NCBI RefSeq assembly: GCF_025961225.1 | Contig: NZ_JAOQNG010000001.1 | Span: 1,662,501 to 1,726,500 of the forward strand | Length of the DNA stretch: 64,000 nucleotides | Source: Azospirillum canadense | GTDB taxonomy: Bacteria; Pseudomonadota; Alphaproteobacteria; Azospirillales; Azospirillaceae | Direction: 5' to 3' | In this document: positions 52,272 through 61,312 of the stretch, piece after piece | Layout of the letters: each line of letters starts with the position of its first letter | How positions within the stretch are numbered: the stretch's first letter is position 1 | Made by a program: the position numbers and the translations under genes | Notes under the pieces: generated by a model | What the model was told of the DNA's origin: nothing | The model's input: the letters and a program-made list of their open reading frames with translations, nothing else | The model's database searches: none

Positions 52272-52347
52272 TCCCGGTTAGCTCAGTCGGTAGAGCAGCG
52301 GACTGTTAATCCGCGTGTCGCTGGTTCGAGTCCAGCACCGGGAGCCA
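52272..52347 (+). tRNA. tRNA-Asn (anticodon GTT)
   Basis: A 76-base cloverleaf including encoded CCA. The acceptor stem pairs TCCCGGT with ACCGGGA, the discriminator is G, the anticodon loop reads CTGTTAA with anticodon GTT, and the T arm is CTGGTTCGAGTCCAG. Confidence 0.97.
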
Positions 52348-52351
52348 CTTT

Positions 52352-52390
52352 GAAAAAGGCCAAGTTCCTTTGCGGAACTTGGCCTTTTTC
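52352..52390 (+). terminator. Rho-independent terminator after tRNA-Asn
   Basis: Arms 52352-52368 and 52374-52390 are perfect 17-bp complements with a 5-base loop. The outer part of the stem is A5/T5, so it could act on both strands. Confidence 0.92.
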
Positions 52391-52536
52391 CTTTGCTCAT
52401 ACTCCAATCGGCCTTGGCCGAAAGAGTAGGCCGTGCTGTCCGACCGTCGGATGCGGCGCCCCTGCCCCATACCCACATCCAATCCCAGGGTTATCGATTT
52501 CGGCACCTGGGCGTGTATGGCGGCGGAGGGTGGTCC

Positions 52537-52746
52537 GTGACACTTCAGGACGAACACACTCAATCCAATGGACCAGCCGACGGGCCGGACGGCTGGGATG
52601 CCGTCGGGGCCTTGTTCGTCGTTCTGGTCGTCATGATCATCGTCGTGGCGATCCTGGAGGCGGACCGGCGCCAGACGCAGGCGGGTGGAGAATTCTTCCT
52701 GCCGGAAAGCCGGCGGACGATGGTGATGGCGCCGCTGCCTCGCTGA
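52537..52746 (+). CDS. Small single-span membrane protein
   Basis: A 69-residue protein with one clear membrane helix (ALFVVLVVMIIVVAIL, about residues 25-40), an acidic N-terminus and a basic C-terminus (ESRRTMVMAPLPR), giving an outward-facing N-terminus by the positive-inside rule. The GTG at 52537 has GGAGGG six bases ahead. I do not recognise a family. Confidence 0.6.
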   Translation: MTLQDEHTQSNGPADGPDGWDAVGALFVVLVVMIIVVAILEADRRQTQAGGEFFLPESRRTMVMAPLPR

Positions 52747-52778
52747 AGGAGCGCGGGCGCCACGTCATTATTGACCGG

Positions 52779-53015
52779 TCAGGCGTCCTGGTCGTCGTAG
52801 ATGATGCGGTCGTCCGCGGAGTCGCCCGCCGGCTCGCCGATGTCCCGCTTCCACTCGCCGCACCAGTCCGTGGACAGCGTGATCGGAAACCGGCCTTCCG
52901 GGTCGCGTGGGGTCACGACGGGCGGGAACCGCCGGCACAACCCCTTCGGGCCGCGCTGGCGGATGCCCTGCCCTTCCCAGAACAGGCACGTGTAGCAGCT
53001 GTCGATTCGCTTCAT
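52779..53015 (-). CDS. Small four-cysteine protein, possible metal binder
   Basis: A 78-residue protein with C-x2-C near the start (SCYTCLFWEGQG), a third cysteine in GLCRRFPP and a fourth in DWCGEWK. The spacing suggests a single zinc or iron-sulfur site. The pattern CYTCLFW...LCRRFPP...DWCGEW occurs in small proteobacterial proteins of unknown function that I have seen before. The ATG at 53015 is chosen because similarity begins there; the frame is open upstream to 53063. Confidence 0.7.
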   Translation of the reverse strand: MKRIDSCYTCLFWEGQGIRQRGPKGLCRRFPPVVTPRDPEGRFPITLSTDWCGEWKRDIGEPAGDSADDRIIYDDQDA

Positions 53016-53159
53016 CGCGGGGGCGCTCTCCTGAACAAGCGGCGCCGGCTGACGGACCGGCACGCAACGCCGCCAGTGTCGGCCAGCCGGCGTCCCCGCG
53101 TCGATGGAGAAATGGACACATGCCGGCGTCGAAGCCCCAGCGTCAGGATGCAGCGGGGT

Positions 53160-53336
53160 TTACTCGTGCCGGGGCTTCGCAACGCGCAGCTCGTCCGAAT
53201 TCTGGACGTAGAAGGCCTTGATCTCCGCGTCCAGTTCACGGCGGCGCCGTTCGTCCTGCGATCCGGCCGGCGCGTCGGCCAGACGTTGGAACTCCTCGAC
53301 GGCCCGTTCGAGGTCGCGTTCGGTGTTGATGGGCAT
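53160..53336 (-). CDS. Small helical hypothetical protein
   Basis: A 58-residue highly charged protein, MPINTERDLERAVEEFQRL onward, predicted as two amphipathic helices. GGAGGAAG lies six bases ahead of the ATG at 53336. The family is unknown. It is on the same strand as the four-cysteine gene 144 bp further on. Confidence 0.65.
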   Translation of the reverse strand: MPINTERDLERAVEEFQRLADAPAGSQDERRRRELDAEIKAFYVQNSDELRVAKPRHE

Positions 53337-53525
53337 GTCGGCTTCCTCCGTTGTCTCAGTCCCGGGTAACACCCGCGAGGGGCCGCTGGTTTCATTTCAG
53401 GCGGTCCATCCCGATCTCCACTTGCCCGATCTCCACTTGATGGTGACGTCCGCGCTCTCATCTCATTCCTGTGGACCGCGTGACGGCCGGCCGGCCCGAC
53501 TCGGATCCCGGTAAGGGAGGGACGC

Positions 53526-54557
53526 ATGACGGGTCGCTGGCGCCGCATCTCCTGGACCATGCTTCTCCTGAACGGGTTTCTCCTGACCGGAACCCTTATC
53601 GGCAATTTGGCGGTGACGCTCGGAGAGGCCTCGGCGGACGAGTTGAACGCGGAAGCCCTGGCCCGCGCCGTCGTGCGGATCAACGCCACCATCCTCCCCG
53701 ACGCGCAGAGCGCCCAAACCTTGGGAACCGAGCGGGAAGGCACGGGTGTGGTCATCGACGGGTCCGGCCTGATCCTCACCATCGGCTACACCGTCGTCGA
53801 GGCGGCTCAAATCCAGGTCACCACCGGCGATGGCCACGGCTATCCGGCCGAATTGGTCGCCTACGACCAGTCGACCGGCTTTGGGCTCGTCCGCGCCGGC
53901 CTGGACTTCGCCGCGAGTCCGATGCGGATCGGCGACTCGGAGTCCCTGAAGGAAGGCGATGCCGCGCTGGTGCTGAGCCGGCACGGTCCGCAGCCGGTCC
54001 AGCCGGTGCTGGTCGTCGGCAAGCGGGAGTTCGCCGGCTATTGGGAATATCTGCTGGACGAGGCGATCTTCACCAGCCCGCCCATCGCCGGCTTCAACGG
54101 CGCGGCGCTGGTCGACCGCAAGGGCCAACTGGTCGGCGTCGGTTCGCTGATTCTGCGTGACGCCATGCCCGGTCACGCCACGGTGGCCGGCAACATGTTC
54201 GTGCCGGTGTCCGCGCTGAAGCCGATCCTGTCCGACCTCCTGGCCTACGGCCGCCGGCAGGAGCCGCCCCGCCCCTGGCTGGGCGTGACCCTGCGCGAAG
54301 AACAGGGCCGCCTGCTGGTCGAGCGGGTGACTCCGCAGAGCCCGGCCGAATCGGCCGGGGTCAAGGCCGGCGACCAGATCGTCGGGGTTGGCGGGCAGCG
54401 CTTCTCCAGCCTCGCCGACTTCTACCGGAAACTTTGGGGCCTCGGCCCCGCGGGTGTCGCCGTCCCGCTGGAGGTGATGCGCGGCCCGAAGCTCGAACCG
54501 GTGACGGTTCGGTCGGTCGATCGGTACCGGACGCTGAAGCTCAATCCGACGTTCTGA
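53526..54557 (+). CDS. HtrA/trypsin-like PDZ protein with degenerate active site
   Basis: The 343-residue protein has an N-terminal signal or anchor helix (residues 9-32), a trypsin-like domain (residues 45-235) and one PDZ domain (residues 248-335, PWLGVTLREEQGRLLVERV then SAGVKAGDQIVGVGGQ). The S1C fold is recognisable, but all three catalytic positions are replaced: the His position in GLILTIGYTVVEAAQI is Y88, the Asp position in DQSTGFGLV is G118, and the Ser position in the GNSGG-equivalent GFNGAALVD is N191. It should have no protease activity and may act as a chaperone or binding scaffold. The frame is intact and codon use is normal, so it looks maintained. Confidence 0.85.
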   Translation: MTGRWRRISWTMLLLNGFLLTGTLIGNLAVTLGEASADELNAEALARAVVRINATILPDAQSAQTLGTEREGTGVVIDGSGLILTIGYTVVEAAQIQVTTGDGHGYPAELVAYDQSTGFGLVRAGLDFAASPMRIGDSESLKEGDAALVLSRHGPQPVQPVLVVGKREFAGYWEYLLDEAIFTSPPIAGFNGAALVDRKGQLVGVGSLILRDAMPGHATVAGNMFVPVSALKPILSDLLAYGRRQEPPRPWLGVTLREEQGRLLVERVTPQSPAESAGVKAGDQIVGVGGQRFSSLADFYRKLWGLGPAGVAVPLEVMRGPKLEPVTVRSVDRYRTLKLNPTF

Positions 54558-54645
54558 CGCAGCGACGGCGCCTCGCCCCTGGCGGTCGGATGCGCTACAT
54601 CCTTGGCTCGACCAGCCGCAGAACGCGCCAAGGAGACGAGCGCCC

Positions 54646-55272
54646 ATGAGTGATCGGGGAATCGGCAATCATCCGGACATCGACGTCGTCGAGAAGAAAA
54701 CCGCCTACGACGGCTATCTCCAGATCGACGTCTACCGCCTGCGCCACAAAAAGTTCGACGGAAGCTGGACCGACGTGCTGCCCCCGCGGGAGGTCTGCGT
54801 CCGCGGGCAGGCCGTCGGGGTGCTGCTCTACGATCCCGACCGCGACAGCGTGGTGCTCATCGAACAGTTCCGCGTCGCCGCCGCTGCGGCGGGGGGGCCG
54901 GCCTGGTTGACGGAGATCGTCGCAGGCCTGCTGGACGAAGGCGAAACCCCAGAGGACGTGGCGCGGCGTGAGGCCCGGGAGGAAGCGGGCTGCACCGTGC
55001 AGGAGATCGAGACGATCTGCGACTACTTCCCCAGCCCGGGCGCCTATGACGAGCACGTCACCGTCTTCTGCGGCCGGGTGGACTCGGCCGGGATCGGCGG
55101 CATCGGGGGGCTTGAGGAAGAGCACGAGGACATCCGCATCAGCGTCGTGCCCGCAGACGAGGCCATCCGCCTGCTCGACGAAAACCGGCTGAACAACTCC
55201 ATCGCCATCATCGCGCTGGGCTGGTTCGCCCGCCACCGCGATCGGCTGCGCGCGCAGTGGCGGCAGGGATAA
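54646..55272 (+). CDS. ADP-ribose pyrophosphatase-like Nudix hydrolase
   Basis: The 208-residue protein resembles NudF/ADP-ribose pyrophosphatase, hydrolysing ADP-ribose or related nucleoside diphosphate sugars. The Nudix box is complete: G94, E100, R108-E109, E112-E113, G115 with correct spacing. The N-terminal part (YLQIDVYRLRHKKFDGSW, EQFRVAA) is typical of the NudF/GDP-mannose hydrolase branch. The ATG follows GGAGACGAG. The substrate could be another NDP-sugar. Confidence 0.9.
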   Translation: MSDRGIGNHPDIDVVEKKTAYDGYLQIDVYRLRHKKFDGSWTDVLPPREVCVRGQAVGVLLYDPDRDSVVLIEQFRVAAAAAGGPAWLTEIVAGLLDEGETPEDVARREAREEAGCTVQEIETICDYFPSPGAYDEHVTVFCGRVDSAGIGGIGGLEEEHEDIRISVVPADEAIRLLDENRLNNSIAIIALGWFARHRDRLRAQWRQG

Positions 55273-55390
55273 GCCTCCGCATTTACATTGTGGCGTTGTT
55301 CAATGCTGCATTTCACGAGGTCCGCTTGAATTCCCCGAACGGGGTGCCGATAGTGTTGCGGAGATTTTCATTCGACTCGGGAGAGACTCC

Positions 55391-56395
55391 GTGGACATCC
55401 GCACCGGCTTCATCGGCTCGATCGGCAACACGCCGCTGATTCGGCTGGAAGGCCCATCGAAGGCCACGGGATGCGAGATCCTTGGCAAGGCGGAGTTCCT
55501 GAACCCCGGCGGATCGGTGAAGGACCGCGCGGCCCTGGCCATCGTTCGCGACGCGGAACGCCAGGGCCTGCTGCGCCCCGGCGGCACCATCGTGGAGGGC
55601 ACGGCGGGCAACACCGGCATCGGCTTGGCGCTGGTCGGCAACGCCCTGGGGTACCGCACCGTCATCGTCATGCCGGAAACGCAGAGCCAGGAGAAGAAGG
55701 ACATGCTGCGCCTGATCGGCGCCGACCTTCGCCTGGTTCCAGCGGTCCCCTACTCCAACCCCGACAACTACGTGCGCTATTCCGGCCGTCTGGCCGAGAA
55801 GCTGGCGAAGACGGAGCCGAACGGCGCCGTCTGGGCCAACCAGTTCGACAACGTGGCGAACCGCGAAGGGCACCGCCTGACCACCGGGCCGGAAATCTGG
55901 TTCCAGACGGAAGGCCGGATCGACGCCTTCACCTGCGCCGTCGGCAGCGGCGGCACGCTGGCCGGCGTCGGGCTGGCGCTGAAGGAGCGCGACCCGAACG
56001 TCCGCATCGTCCTGGCCGACCCGATGGGCGCCTCGCTCTACAATTTCTACGCCCATGGCGCGCTGAAGGCCGAGGGCAGCTCGATCACCGAAGGCATCGG
56101 ACAGGGCCGCATCACCGCGAACCTGGAAGGCGCGCCGGTCGACCAGGCGATCCAGGTCACCGACGAGGAAGCGTTGCCGGTCATCTTCGACCTGATCAAG
56201 ACGCAAGGCCTCGTGCTCGGCGGGTCGTCGGGCATCAATGTCGCGGCGGCCATGCGCATCGCCCGCGAGATGGGGCCGGGCCACACCATCGTGACGATCC
56301 TGTGCGACGGAGGGCAGCGGTACCAATCGAAGCTCTTTAATCCGGCATTCCTCCGTGAGAAGAATCTGCCCGTGCCTGACTGGCTGGACTCCTAA
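55391..56395 (+). CDS. Cysteine synthase, PLP-dependent
   Basis: O-acetylserine sulfhydrylase family, making cysteine from O-acetylserine and sulfide. The 334-residue protein has GNTPLIRLEG, the PLP lysine K44 in GGSVKDRAA, the substrate loop EGTAGNTGIGLA, GSGGTLAGVG phosphate loop and GSSGINVAAAM. The length is slightly above CysK (about 310). The insert EIWFQTEGRIDAF replaces the usual segment and matches an alphaproteobacterial CysK variant. The start is GTG 55391. It precedes alaX and sseA-like genes on the same strand, a small sulfur-metabolism group. Confidence 0.92.
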   Translation: MDIRTGFIGSIGNTPLIRLEGPSKATGCEILGKAEFLNPGGSVKDRAALAIVRDAERQGLLRPGGTIVEGTAGNTGIGLALVGNALGYRTVIVMPETQSQEKKDMLRLIGADLRLVPAVPYSNPDNYVRYSGRLAEKLAKTEPNGAVWANQFDNVANREGHRLTTGPEIWFQTEGRIDAFTCAVGSGGTLAGVGLALKERDPNVRIVLADPMGASLYNFYAHGALKAEGSSITEGIGQGRITANLEGAPVDQAIQVTDEEALPVIFDLIKTQGLVLGGSSGINVAAAMRIAREMGPGHTIVTILCDGGQRYQSKLFNPAFLREKNLPVPDWLDS

Positions 56396-56422
56396 ACCCA
56401 CCGAGGACCCCCAAGAGGAATC

Positions 56423-57130
56423 ATGGAGCTGATCTTCCGCGAGGACGCCTACGCCAAATCCTGCTCCGCCACCGTCGCGTCCGTGGATGAGCGGGGCATC
56501 CGCCTGGACCGCACGGTCTTCTACCCCAACGGCGGCGGGCAGCCGGGCGACACCGGCCTGCTGCGCCACGCCGGCGGTGAGGTGCGGATCATCGACACGG
56601 TGAAGGGCGACGGCATCGACGACGTGGTCCATGTGCCGGAGCCCGGAAGCGCCCTGCCCGCCCCCGGCACGCCGGTCGAGGCGGAGATCGATTGGGACCG
56701 GCGCCACCGCCACATGCGCATGCACACGGCGCTGCACCTCGTCTGCGCCGTTTTGCCGGGCGCGTCGATCACCGGCGCCCAGGTTGGCGCGGAGCGCAGC
56801 CGCGTCGACTTCAACCTTCCCGCCGAGGCATTGGACAAGGACGGCATCGCCGCTGCGCTGAACACCCTGATCGCCGCGGACACGCCGGTCGGCTTCCTGT
56901 GGATCACCGACGAGGAGTTGGACGCCAACCCGGACCTGATCCGCACGCTGACGGTGAAGCCGCCACGCGGCTATGGTCGCGTGCGTCTGGTGGACATCGC
57001 CGGCGTCGACCGCCAGCCCTGCGGCGGTACGCATGTGGCGCGGCTGGGCGAGATCGGTATGCTCGAGGTCCTGAAGATCGAGAACAAGGGCAAGCAGAAC
57101 CGGCGCGTCGTCGTCGCGCTGAAGGACTGA
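56423..57130 (+). CDS. AlaX-type alanyl-tRNA editing protein
   Basis: A free-standing editing domain that removes Ser or Gly from mischarged tRNA-Ala. The 235-residue protein has the AlaRS editing zinc site: H-x3-H in MHTALHLV and C-x3-H in [26 protein letters not shown] is the conserved start of AlaX-II/M proteins. It lacks the C-terminal AlaRS domain. It follows the cysteine synthase by 27 bp and precedes the sulfurtransferase by 26 bp, so the three may be one operon. Confidence 0.93.
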   Translation: MELIFREDAYAKSCSATVASVDERGIRLDRTVFYPNGGGQPGDTGLLRHAGGEVRIIDTVKGDGIDDVVHVPEPGSALPAPGTPVEAEIDWDRRHRHMRMHTALHLVCAVLPGASITGAQVGAERSRVDFNLPAEALDKDGIAAALNTLIAADTPVGFLWITDEELDANPDLIRTLTVKPPRGYGRVRLVDIAGVDRQPCGGTHVARLGEIGMLEVLKIENKGKQNRRVVVALKD

Positions 57131-57156
57131 AAAAGAATCGAGAGGAAGACCGCGCC

Positions 57157-58029
57157 ATGACCGAATCGCTTCCCGGCCCGATCGTGTCCACGGACTGGCT
57201 CAGCCGCAACCTGGGCGCCGCCGACCTGCACATCCTCGACGCGTCGTGGTTCATGCCGGGATCGGACCGCGACCCTCGGGCCGAGTTCGCCAAGACCCAC
57301 ATCCCCGGCGCCGTCTACGTGGACATCGACGAGGTGGCCGAGCCCAACACCCACCCGCTGCCGCACATGGTGCCGGACGAGGCGACTTTCGGCGCCAAGG
57401 CCGGCGCGCTGGGCGTCGGGAACGACGACACGGTGGTGGTCTACGACAGCGCGGGCATGGCCACGGCGGCGGCCCGCGTGTGGTGGCTGTTCCGCCTGTT
57501 CGGGCACGCGCGTGTCGCCGTCCTGGATGGCGGGCTGCCGAAATGGCTTGCCGAAGGGCGCGAGACGGCATCCGGATCCGCTACCCCGGTTGCAAAGCCC
57601 TTCACCGCCCGTTTCCAGCCCGCCTTGCTCCGCCGCGTTGACGACGTGCTCGCCAACATCGACCGCCGCGACGACCAGGTCGTGGATGCGCGCGCGGCCA
57701 ATCGCTACGAAGGGGCGGTGACGGAGCCTTGGCCCGGCCGCCGCAGCGGCCGCATTCCCGGCAGCCTGAACCTGCCCTTCAACGAGCTGATCGACCCCGC
57801 GACCAAGACGCTGCTTCCCGCGGACGCGATTGCCGCTCGGGCAAAGGAGTCAGGCATCGACCTCGGTCGCCCGGTGGTCGCCTCCTGCGGCAGCGGGGTC
57901 ACCGCCTGCGTGATCGCGCTCGGCCTCGCGGCGGCGGGGAAGGACGACGTCGCGGTCTATGACGGCTCCTGGGCGGAATGGGGGCTCCGGCCGGATCTGC
58001 CGCTGGAAACCGGTCCGGCGGCGCGCTGA
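57157..58029 (+). CDS. sseA: 3-Mercaptopyruvate sulfurtransferase
   Basis: Transfers sulfur from 3-mercaptopyruvate to cyanide or thiols. The 290-residue tandem-rhodanese protein has the inactive N-terminal domain ([22 protein letters not shown] ... [13 protein letters not shown]) and the active one with the cysteine loop [12 protein letters not shown], which is the CGSGVTA form typical of mercaptopyruvate enzymes (thiosulfate forms carry CRKG). The ATG at 57157 follows GAGGAAG. It continues the sulfur group after cysteine synthase and AlaX. Confidence 0.92.
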   Translation: MTESLPGPIVSTDWLSRNLGAADLHILDASWFMPGSDRDPRAEFAKTHIPGAVYVDIDEVAEPNTHPLPHMVPDEATFGAKAGALGVGNDDTVVVYDSAGMATAAARVWWLFRLFGHARVAVLDGGLPKWLAEGRETASGSATPVAKPFTARFQPALLRRVDDVLANIDRRDDQVVDARAANRYEGAVTEPWPGRRSGRIPGSLNLPFNELIDPATKTLLPADAIAARAKESGIDLGRPVVASCGSGVTACVIALGLAAAGKDDVAVYDGSWAEWGLRPDLPLETGPAAR

Positions 58030-58031
58030 TC

Positions 58032-58484
58032 ATGACGACGTCGGCCAGGGAGCCGGGCGGCTGGACCATCCGCCCGTTCGCCGAGGGCGACCAGGACGCC
58101 GTCGTCGCGCTGTGGAGCGCCTGTGGCTTGCTGGTGCCCTGGAACGACCCGGCGGCGGACATCGCCCTGGCCCTGTCCAAGCCGAGTTCGACCATCCTGG
58201 TGGGCACGGAGAACGGCCGGCTCGTGTCCTCGGTGATGGTCGGACACGACGGGCACCGTGGCTGGTTCTATTATCTGGCGGTCGACCCGGCCTGCCGGGG
58301 CCGCGGCTATGGCGCTGCCATGGTCGCGGCGGCGGAGCGCTGGCTGGCGGATGCAGACATGCCCAAAGCGCAGTTGCTTGTGCGCGAGACGAACCGCAGG
58401 GTGATGGCCTTCTACGAGCGGCTGGGCTACGCCGCGTCGCCCGTTACCATGATGCAGAAATGGCTAAAGACACCTTCTCCCTGA
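58032..58484 (+). CDS. GNAT-family acetyltransferase
   Basis: A 150-residue GNAT protein close to the YpeA branch: WTIRPFAEGDQDAVVALWSACGL at the start, the acetyl-CoA site LAVDPACRGRGYGAAMVAAAE, and the C-terminal ETNRRVMAFYERLGY. It starts two bases after the sulfurtransferase stop and overlaps the next acetyltransferase gene by 25 bp, in another frame. The substrate is unknown. Confidence 0.88.
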   Translation: MTTSAREPGGWTIRPFAEGDQDAVVALWSACGLLVPWNDPAADIALALSKPSSTILVGTENGRLVSSVMVGHDGHRGWFYYLAVDPACRGRGYGAAMVAAAERWLADADMPKAQLLVRETNRRVMAFYERLGYAASPVTMMQKWLKTPSP

Positions 58485-59092
58485 CGCCGGCTTCCCTGGC
58501 CTCCTCGCGGATTCCCGTCGCCGTCCCTCCCGGTTGCTTGTCGGTCATCGTCACCTACCTGGAGATGCCCACCCCGCCGACCCACGCGCCGCTGCCGCGG
58601 CCGGCCGGGGACGTCGCGCTGGTGCGGGCGAATTCGCCGACGGCGTCTTTCTACCGCTATCTCTACGACACGGTTGGCGAGCCGTGGCTGTGGCACGAGC
58701 GCCGGCGCATGCCCATGCCGGACCTCGGCCGCATCGTCACCGACCCGCGGGTCGAGGTGTGGGTGCTGTACGTGAACGGCACGCCCGCCGGATTCGCCGA
58801 GATCGACCGGCGGGAAGCCGACACCGACCTCGCCTATTTCGGCCTTATCCCGGATTTCATCGGGCTGAAGCTTGGCCCCTGGCTGCTCGACACGGCGATT
58901 CGGCTGGCGTGGCAGGGCAACACGAAGCGCCTGCTGGTCAATACCTGCACGTTTGACCACCCGAAGGCGTTGCCGCTCTACCAGTCCATGGGTTTCGTTC
59001 CGGTCCGCCATGTGACTCGCGAAATCCACGATCCGCGCGTCCAGGGATGGCTGCCGCGCACGGCGGCCCCGCACATTCCCATCATTGAGTAG
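58460..59092 (+). CDS. Second GNAT-family acetyltransferase
   Basis: A 210-residue GNAT protein: an N-terminal region with TYLEMPTPPTHAPLPRP, the central fold (VWVLYVNGTPAGFAEIDRREADTDLAYFGLIPDFIGLKLGPWLLD) and C-terminal VNTCTFDHPKALPLYQSMGFVPVRHVTREI. The acetyl-CoA loop GLKLG is a variant of the usual Q/R-x2-G-x-G/A. The ATG at 58460 lies inside the end of the previous gene; a later in-frame ATG at 58564 is also possible. The substrate is unknown. Confidence 0.85.
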   Translation: MAKDTFSLTPASLASSRIPVAVPPGCLSVIVTYLEMPTPPTHAPLPRPAGDVALVRANSPTASFYRYLYDTVGEPWLWHERRRMPMPDLGRIVTDPRVEVWVLYVNGTPAGFAEIDRREADTDLAYFGLIPDFIGLKLGPWLLDTAIRLAWQGNTKRLLVNTCTFDHPKALPLYQSMGFVPVRHVTREIHDPRVQGWLPRTAAPHIPIIE

Positions 59093-59184
59093 CCACCGGC
59101 CCCGCCGGATCGTTATCCCTCCAACGCGCTGCACCGCACAAATTCGGCGGGCGGCGCGCCAGGCCATGCATTGGACCGACCGTG

Positions 59185-60087
59185 ATGCTCAAGGGTACCG
59201 TCTTCGCCTTCCTGGCCTTCGCGGTCTTCGCTTGGGGCGATGCCGTGGTGAAGGCCATCGGGCACGGGCTCGACCCCTTCGAGGTGACCTTCATCGGCTA
59301 TCTGTTGCCGTTCCTGCTCTCGCCCGTCTTCATGCGGAAGGGCGACCGGCTTGGGCATCTGTTCCGGTGGAACCGCCCTTGGCTGATGGCACTACGGCTG
59401 CTGTTCGTCGCCATCTCGACCCCGCTCAGCGTCATGTCCTTCCGCAGCCTGCCCTTTGCGGAGGCTTTCGCGCTGCTGTTCCTGATGCCCAGCCTCGTGA
59501 CGGTAATGTCCATCGTCGTGCTGAAGGAGCCGGTGCGCTGGCGCCGCCGGCTTGCGGTCTGCGCGGCGTTCGTCGGTGTGCTGATCGTGGCGCGGCCGGG
59601 GTTCCGCGAATTGCTGCCCGGCCACTTCGCCGCGATCGGCTGCGCCTTTGCCTCGGCCGCGACGGTCGTCACCGGCCGGATGATGGGGCAGACGGAGCGG
59701 CGCTTCACGCTGATCGGGACGGTCTTCCTGTCCACCGCGCTGCTGTCCGGCGTGCTGATGGTGCCGAACTTCACTTGGCCGACGCCCGGCCAGTGGGTCC
59801 TCGCCCTGTCCTTCGCCGTGACGACCTTCGCCGCCCAGGCCCTGTTCACCCTGGCCGCGACCTACGCACCCGCGGAGCGCGTCGGTGCCGCGCAGTACAG
59901 CCAGATCCTCTGGGCGCTGGCGATTGGTGCTGCCTTCTTCGATGAATGGCCGGACGTCTGGTCACTGGTGGGCATCGCCATCGTGGTGGGGTCGGGCCTG
60001 TTCATCTTCGCGCGCGAACAGGCGGTGCACCACGACGCAGTGCCAGAAGCCAGCCCGGTGCCGGTCCCGGTGAGCGGCAAGCCCTGA
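59185..60087 (+). CDS. EamA/DMT-family transporter
   Basis: A 300-residue drug/metabolite-type transporter with ten hydrophobic segments in two EamA repeats (the second starting near residue 150). FLAFAVFAWGDAVVKAIG, PFAEAFALLFLMPSLVTVMSIVVLKEPV and the second-half EYVGAAQYSQILWALAIGAAFFDEWP are typical. The substrate is unknown. An adjacent GTG at 59182 gives only one extra residue. It converges on the aminotransferase gene. Confidence 0.9.
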   Translation: MLKGTVFAFLAFAVFAWGDAVVKAIGHGLDPFEVTFIGYLLPFLLSPVFMRKGDRLGHLFRWNRPWLMALRLLFVAISTPLSVMSFRSLPFAEAFALLFLMPSLVTVMSIVVLKEPVRWRRRLAVCAAFVGVLIVARPGFRELLPGHFAAIGCAFASAATVVTGRMMGQTERRFTLIGTVFLSTALLSGVLMVPNFTWPTPGQWVLALSFAVTTFAAQALFTLAATYAPAERVGAAQYSQILWALAIGAAFFDEWPDVWSLVGIAIVVGSGLFIFAREQAVHHDAVPEASPVPVPVSGKP

Positions 60088-60094
60088 GAGACGA

Positions 60095-61183
60095 TCAGCT
60101 GAGGATTTCGCCGAGCGCCGCGACCAGCGCGCGGTTCTCCTCCTCCCGGCCCACGGTGATGCGCAGGCAGTCGGTCAGCCCATAGTCGTTCACCGGCTTC
60201 ACCAGGATGCCCCGACGGGCCAGATGGTCCAGGACAGCCTGCACGCCAAGCGACGGGTCGGTGGGAATGCGCGCCAGGATGAAGTTGCAGACGCTGGGGT
60301 AGACCCGCACGCCCACCTGCTCCAGTTCATGACTCAGCCAGGGCAGCCACGCGCTGTTGTGGGCGTAGGTCGCCTCCTCATGCTCTCTGTCGAGCACGGC
60401 GGCGGCCGCGGCGGCTTGGGCGGCGATGCTGACGTTGAAGGGCCCGCGCGCCTGATTGATCGCCTCGATGACCGCGGCCGGACCATAGGCCCAACCGACC
60501 CGCAGCCCGGCGAGCCCGTGCATCTTGGAAAAGGTCCGGACCATCAGCACGTTGTCGCAGTTCTCCACGACCTCGGTGCCGTCGCTGTAGTTGTCGCGCC
60601 GGCAATAATCGGCGTAGGCCGAATCGAGCACCAGGAGCGTGTGCGGCGGCAGGCCGGCGCGCAGGCGCTGCACGGCTTCGGTCGGGATGTAGGTGCCGGT
60701 GGGGTTGTTCGGGTTGGCGAGGAAGCAGAGCTTCGTCTTCGCGTTCGCCCGGTCGATCATCGCCTCGACGTCCACCACGAGGTCCCGCTCCGCCGCGATG
60801 ACCGGCGTGGCGCCGGCGGCGCGGATGGCCTTCATGAAGCCGCGGTAGCCGTGCTCATGGCACAGAACCTCGTCGCCCGGGCCGGCGAAGGCCTGCGTGA
60901 CGAGGTGAATCATCTCGTCGGAACCGGCGGCGCAGGTGATGCGATGGGGATCGATGTCGTACCGCTGACCGATGGCCCGCCGCAGCTGATCCTGCGCCCA
61001 GTCCGGGTAGCGGTGGATCTGGCCGGCAGCGTGCCGGTACGCGTTCAGCGCCTTCTGCCCCGGTCCCAGCGGATTCACCGTCAGGGACAGATCGACCCAC
61101 GCCGCGCCCCCGTCCTGCGGCGGTCGGGCGGGCCGGTAGGGCTTGATCTGCCCGATGCCGGGGCGTGGGCTCAGAAGCTCCAT
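60095..61183 (-). CDS. hisC: Histidinol-phosphate aminotransferase-type PLP enzyme
   Basis: A class I/II aminotransferase of 362 residues. The PLP lysine is K220 in RTFSKMHGLAGLRVGW; FLANPNNPTGT and VLDSAYADY are the other PLP contacts, and AAGSDEMIHLVTQAF is typical of HisC. HisC2-type paralogues may also act on aromatic amino acids, so the symbol is tentative. ATG 61183 follows GGAGA. It lies upstream of no his gene; the amino-acid transporter aapQMP precedes it. Confidence 0.85.
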   Translation of the reverse strand: MELLSPRPGIGQIKPYRPARPPQDGGAAWVDLSLTVNPLGPGQKALNAYRHAAGQIHRYPDWAQDQLRRAIGQRYDIDPHRITCAAGSDEMIHLVTQAFAGPGDEVLCHEHGYRGFMKAIRAAGATPVIAAERDLVVDVEAMIDRANAKTKLCFLANPNNPTGTYIPTEAVQRLRAGLPPHTLLVLDSAYADYCRRDNYSDGTEVVENCDNVLMVRTFSKMHGLAGLRVGWAYGPAAVIEAINQARGPFNVSIAAQAAAAAAVLDREHEEATYAHNSAWLPWLSHELEQVGVRVYPSVCNFILARIPTDPSLGVQAVLDHLARRGILVKPVNDYGLTDCLRITVGREEENRALVAALGEILS

Positions 61184-61312
61184 GACGCGGTCTCCGTTGT
61201 GCAACGCATCGACAGCACGAACGGGCCGCATTCAACCGGAAAACGGCGCTACCCGCCAGTGCTCTGTGCGGGTTGCGCCGTTTGTCGCGCCGCAATCAGC
61301 GGCGTATCGCGA

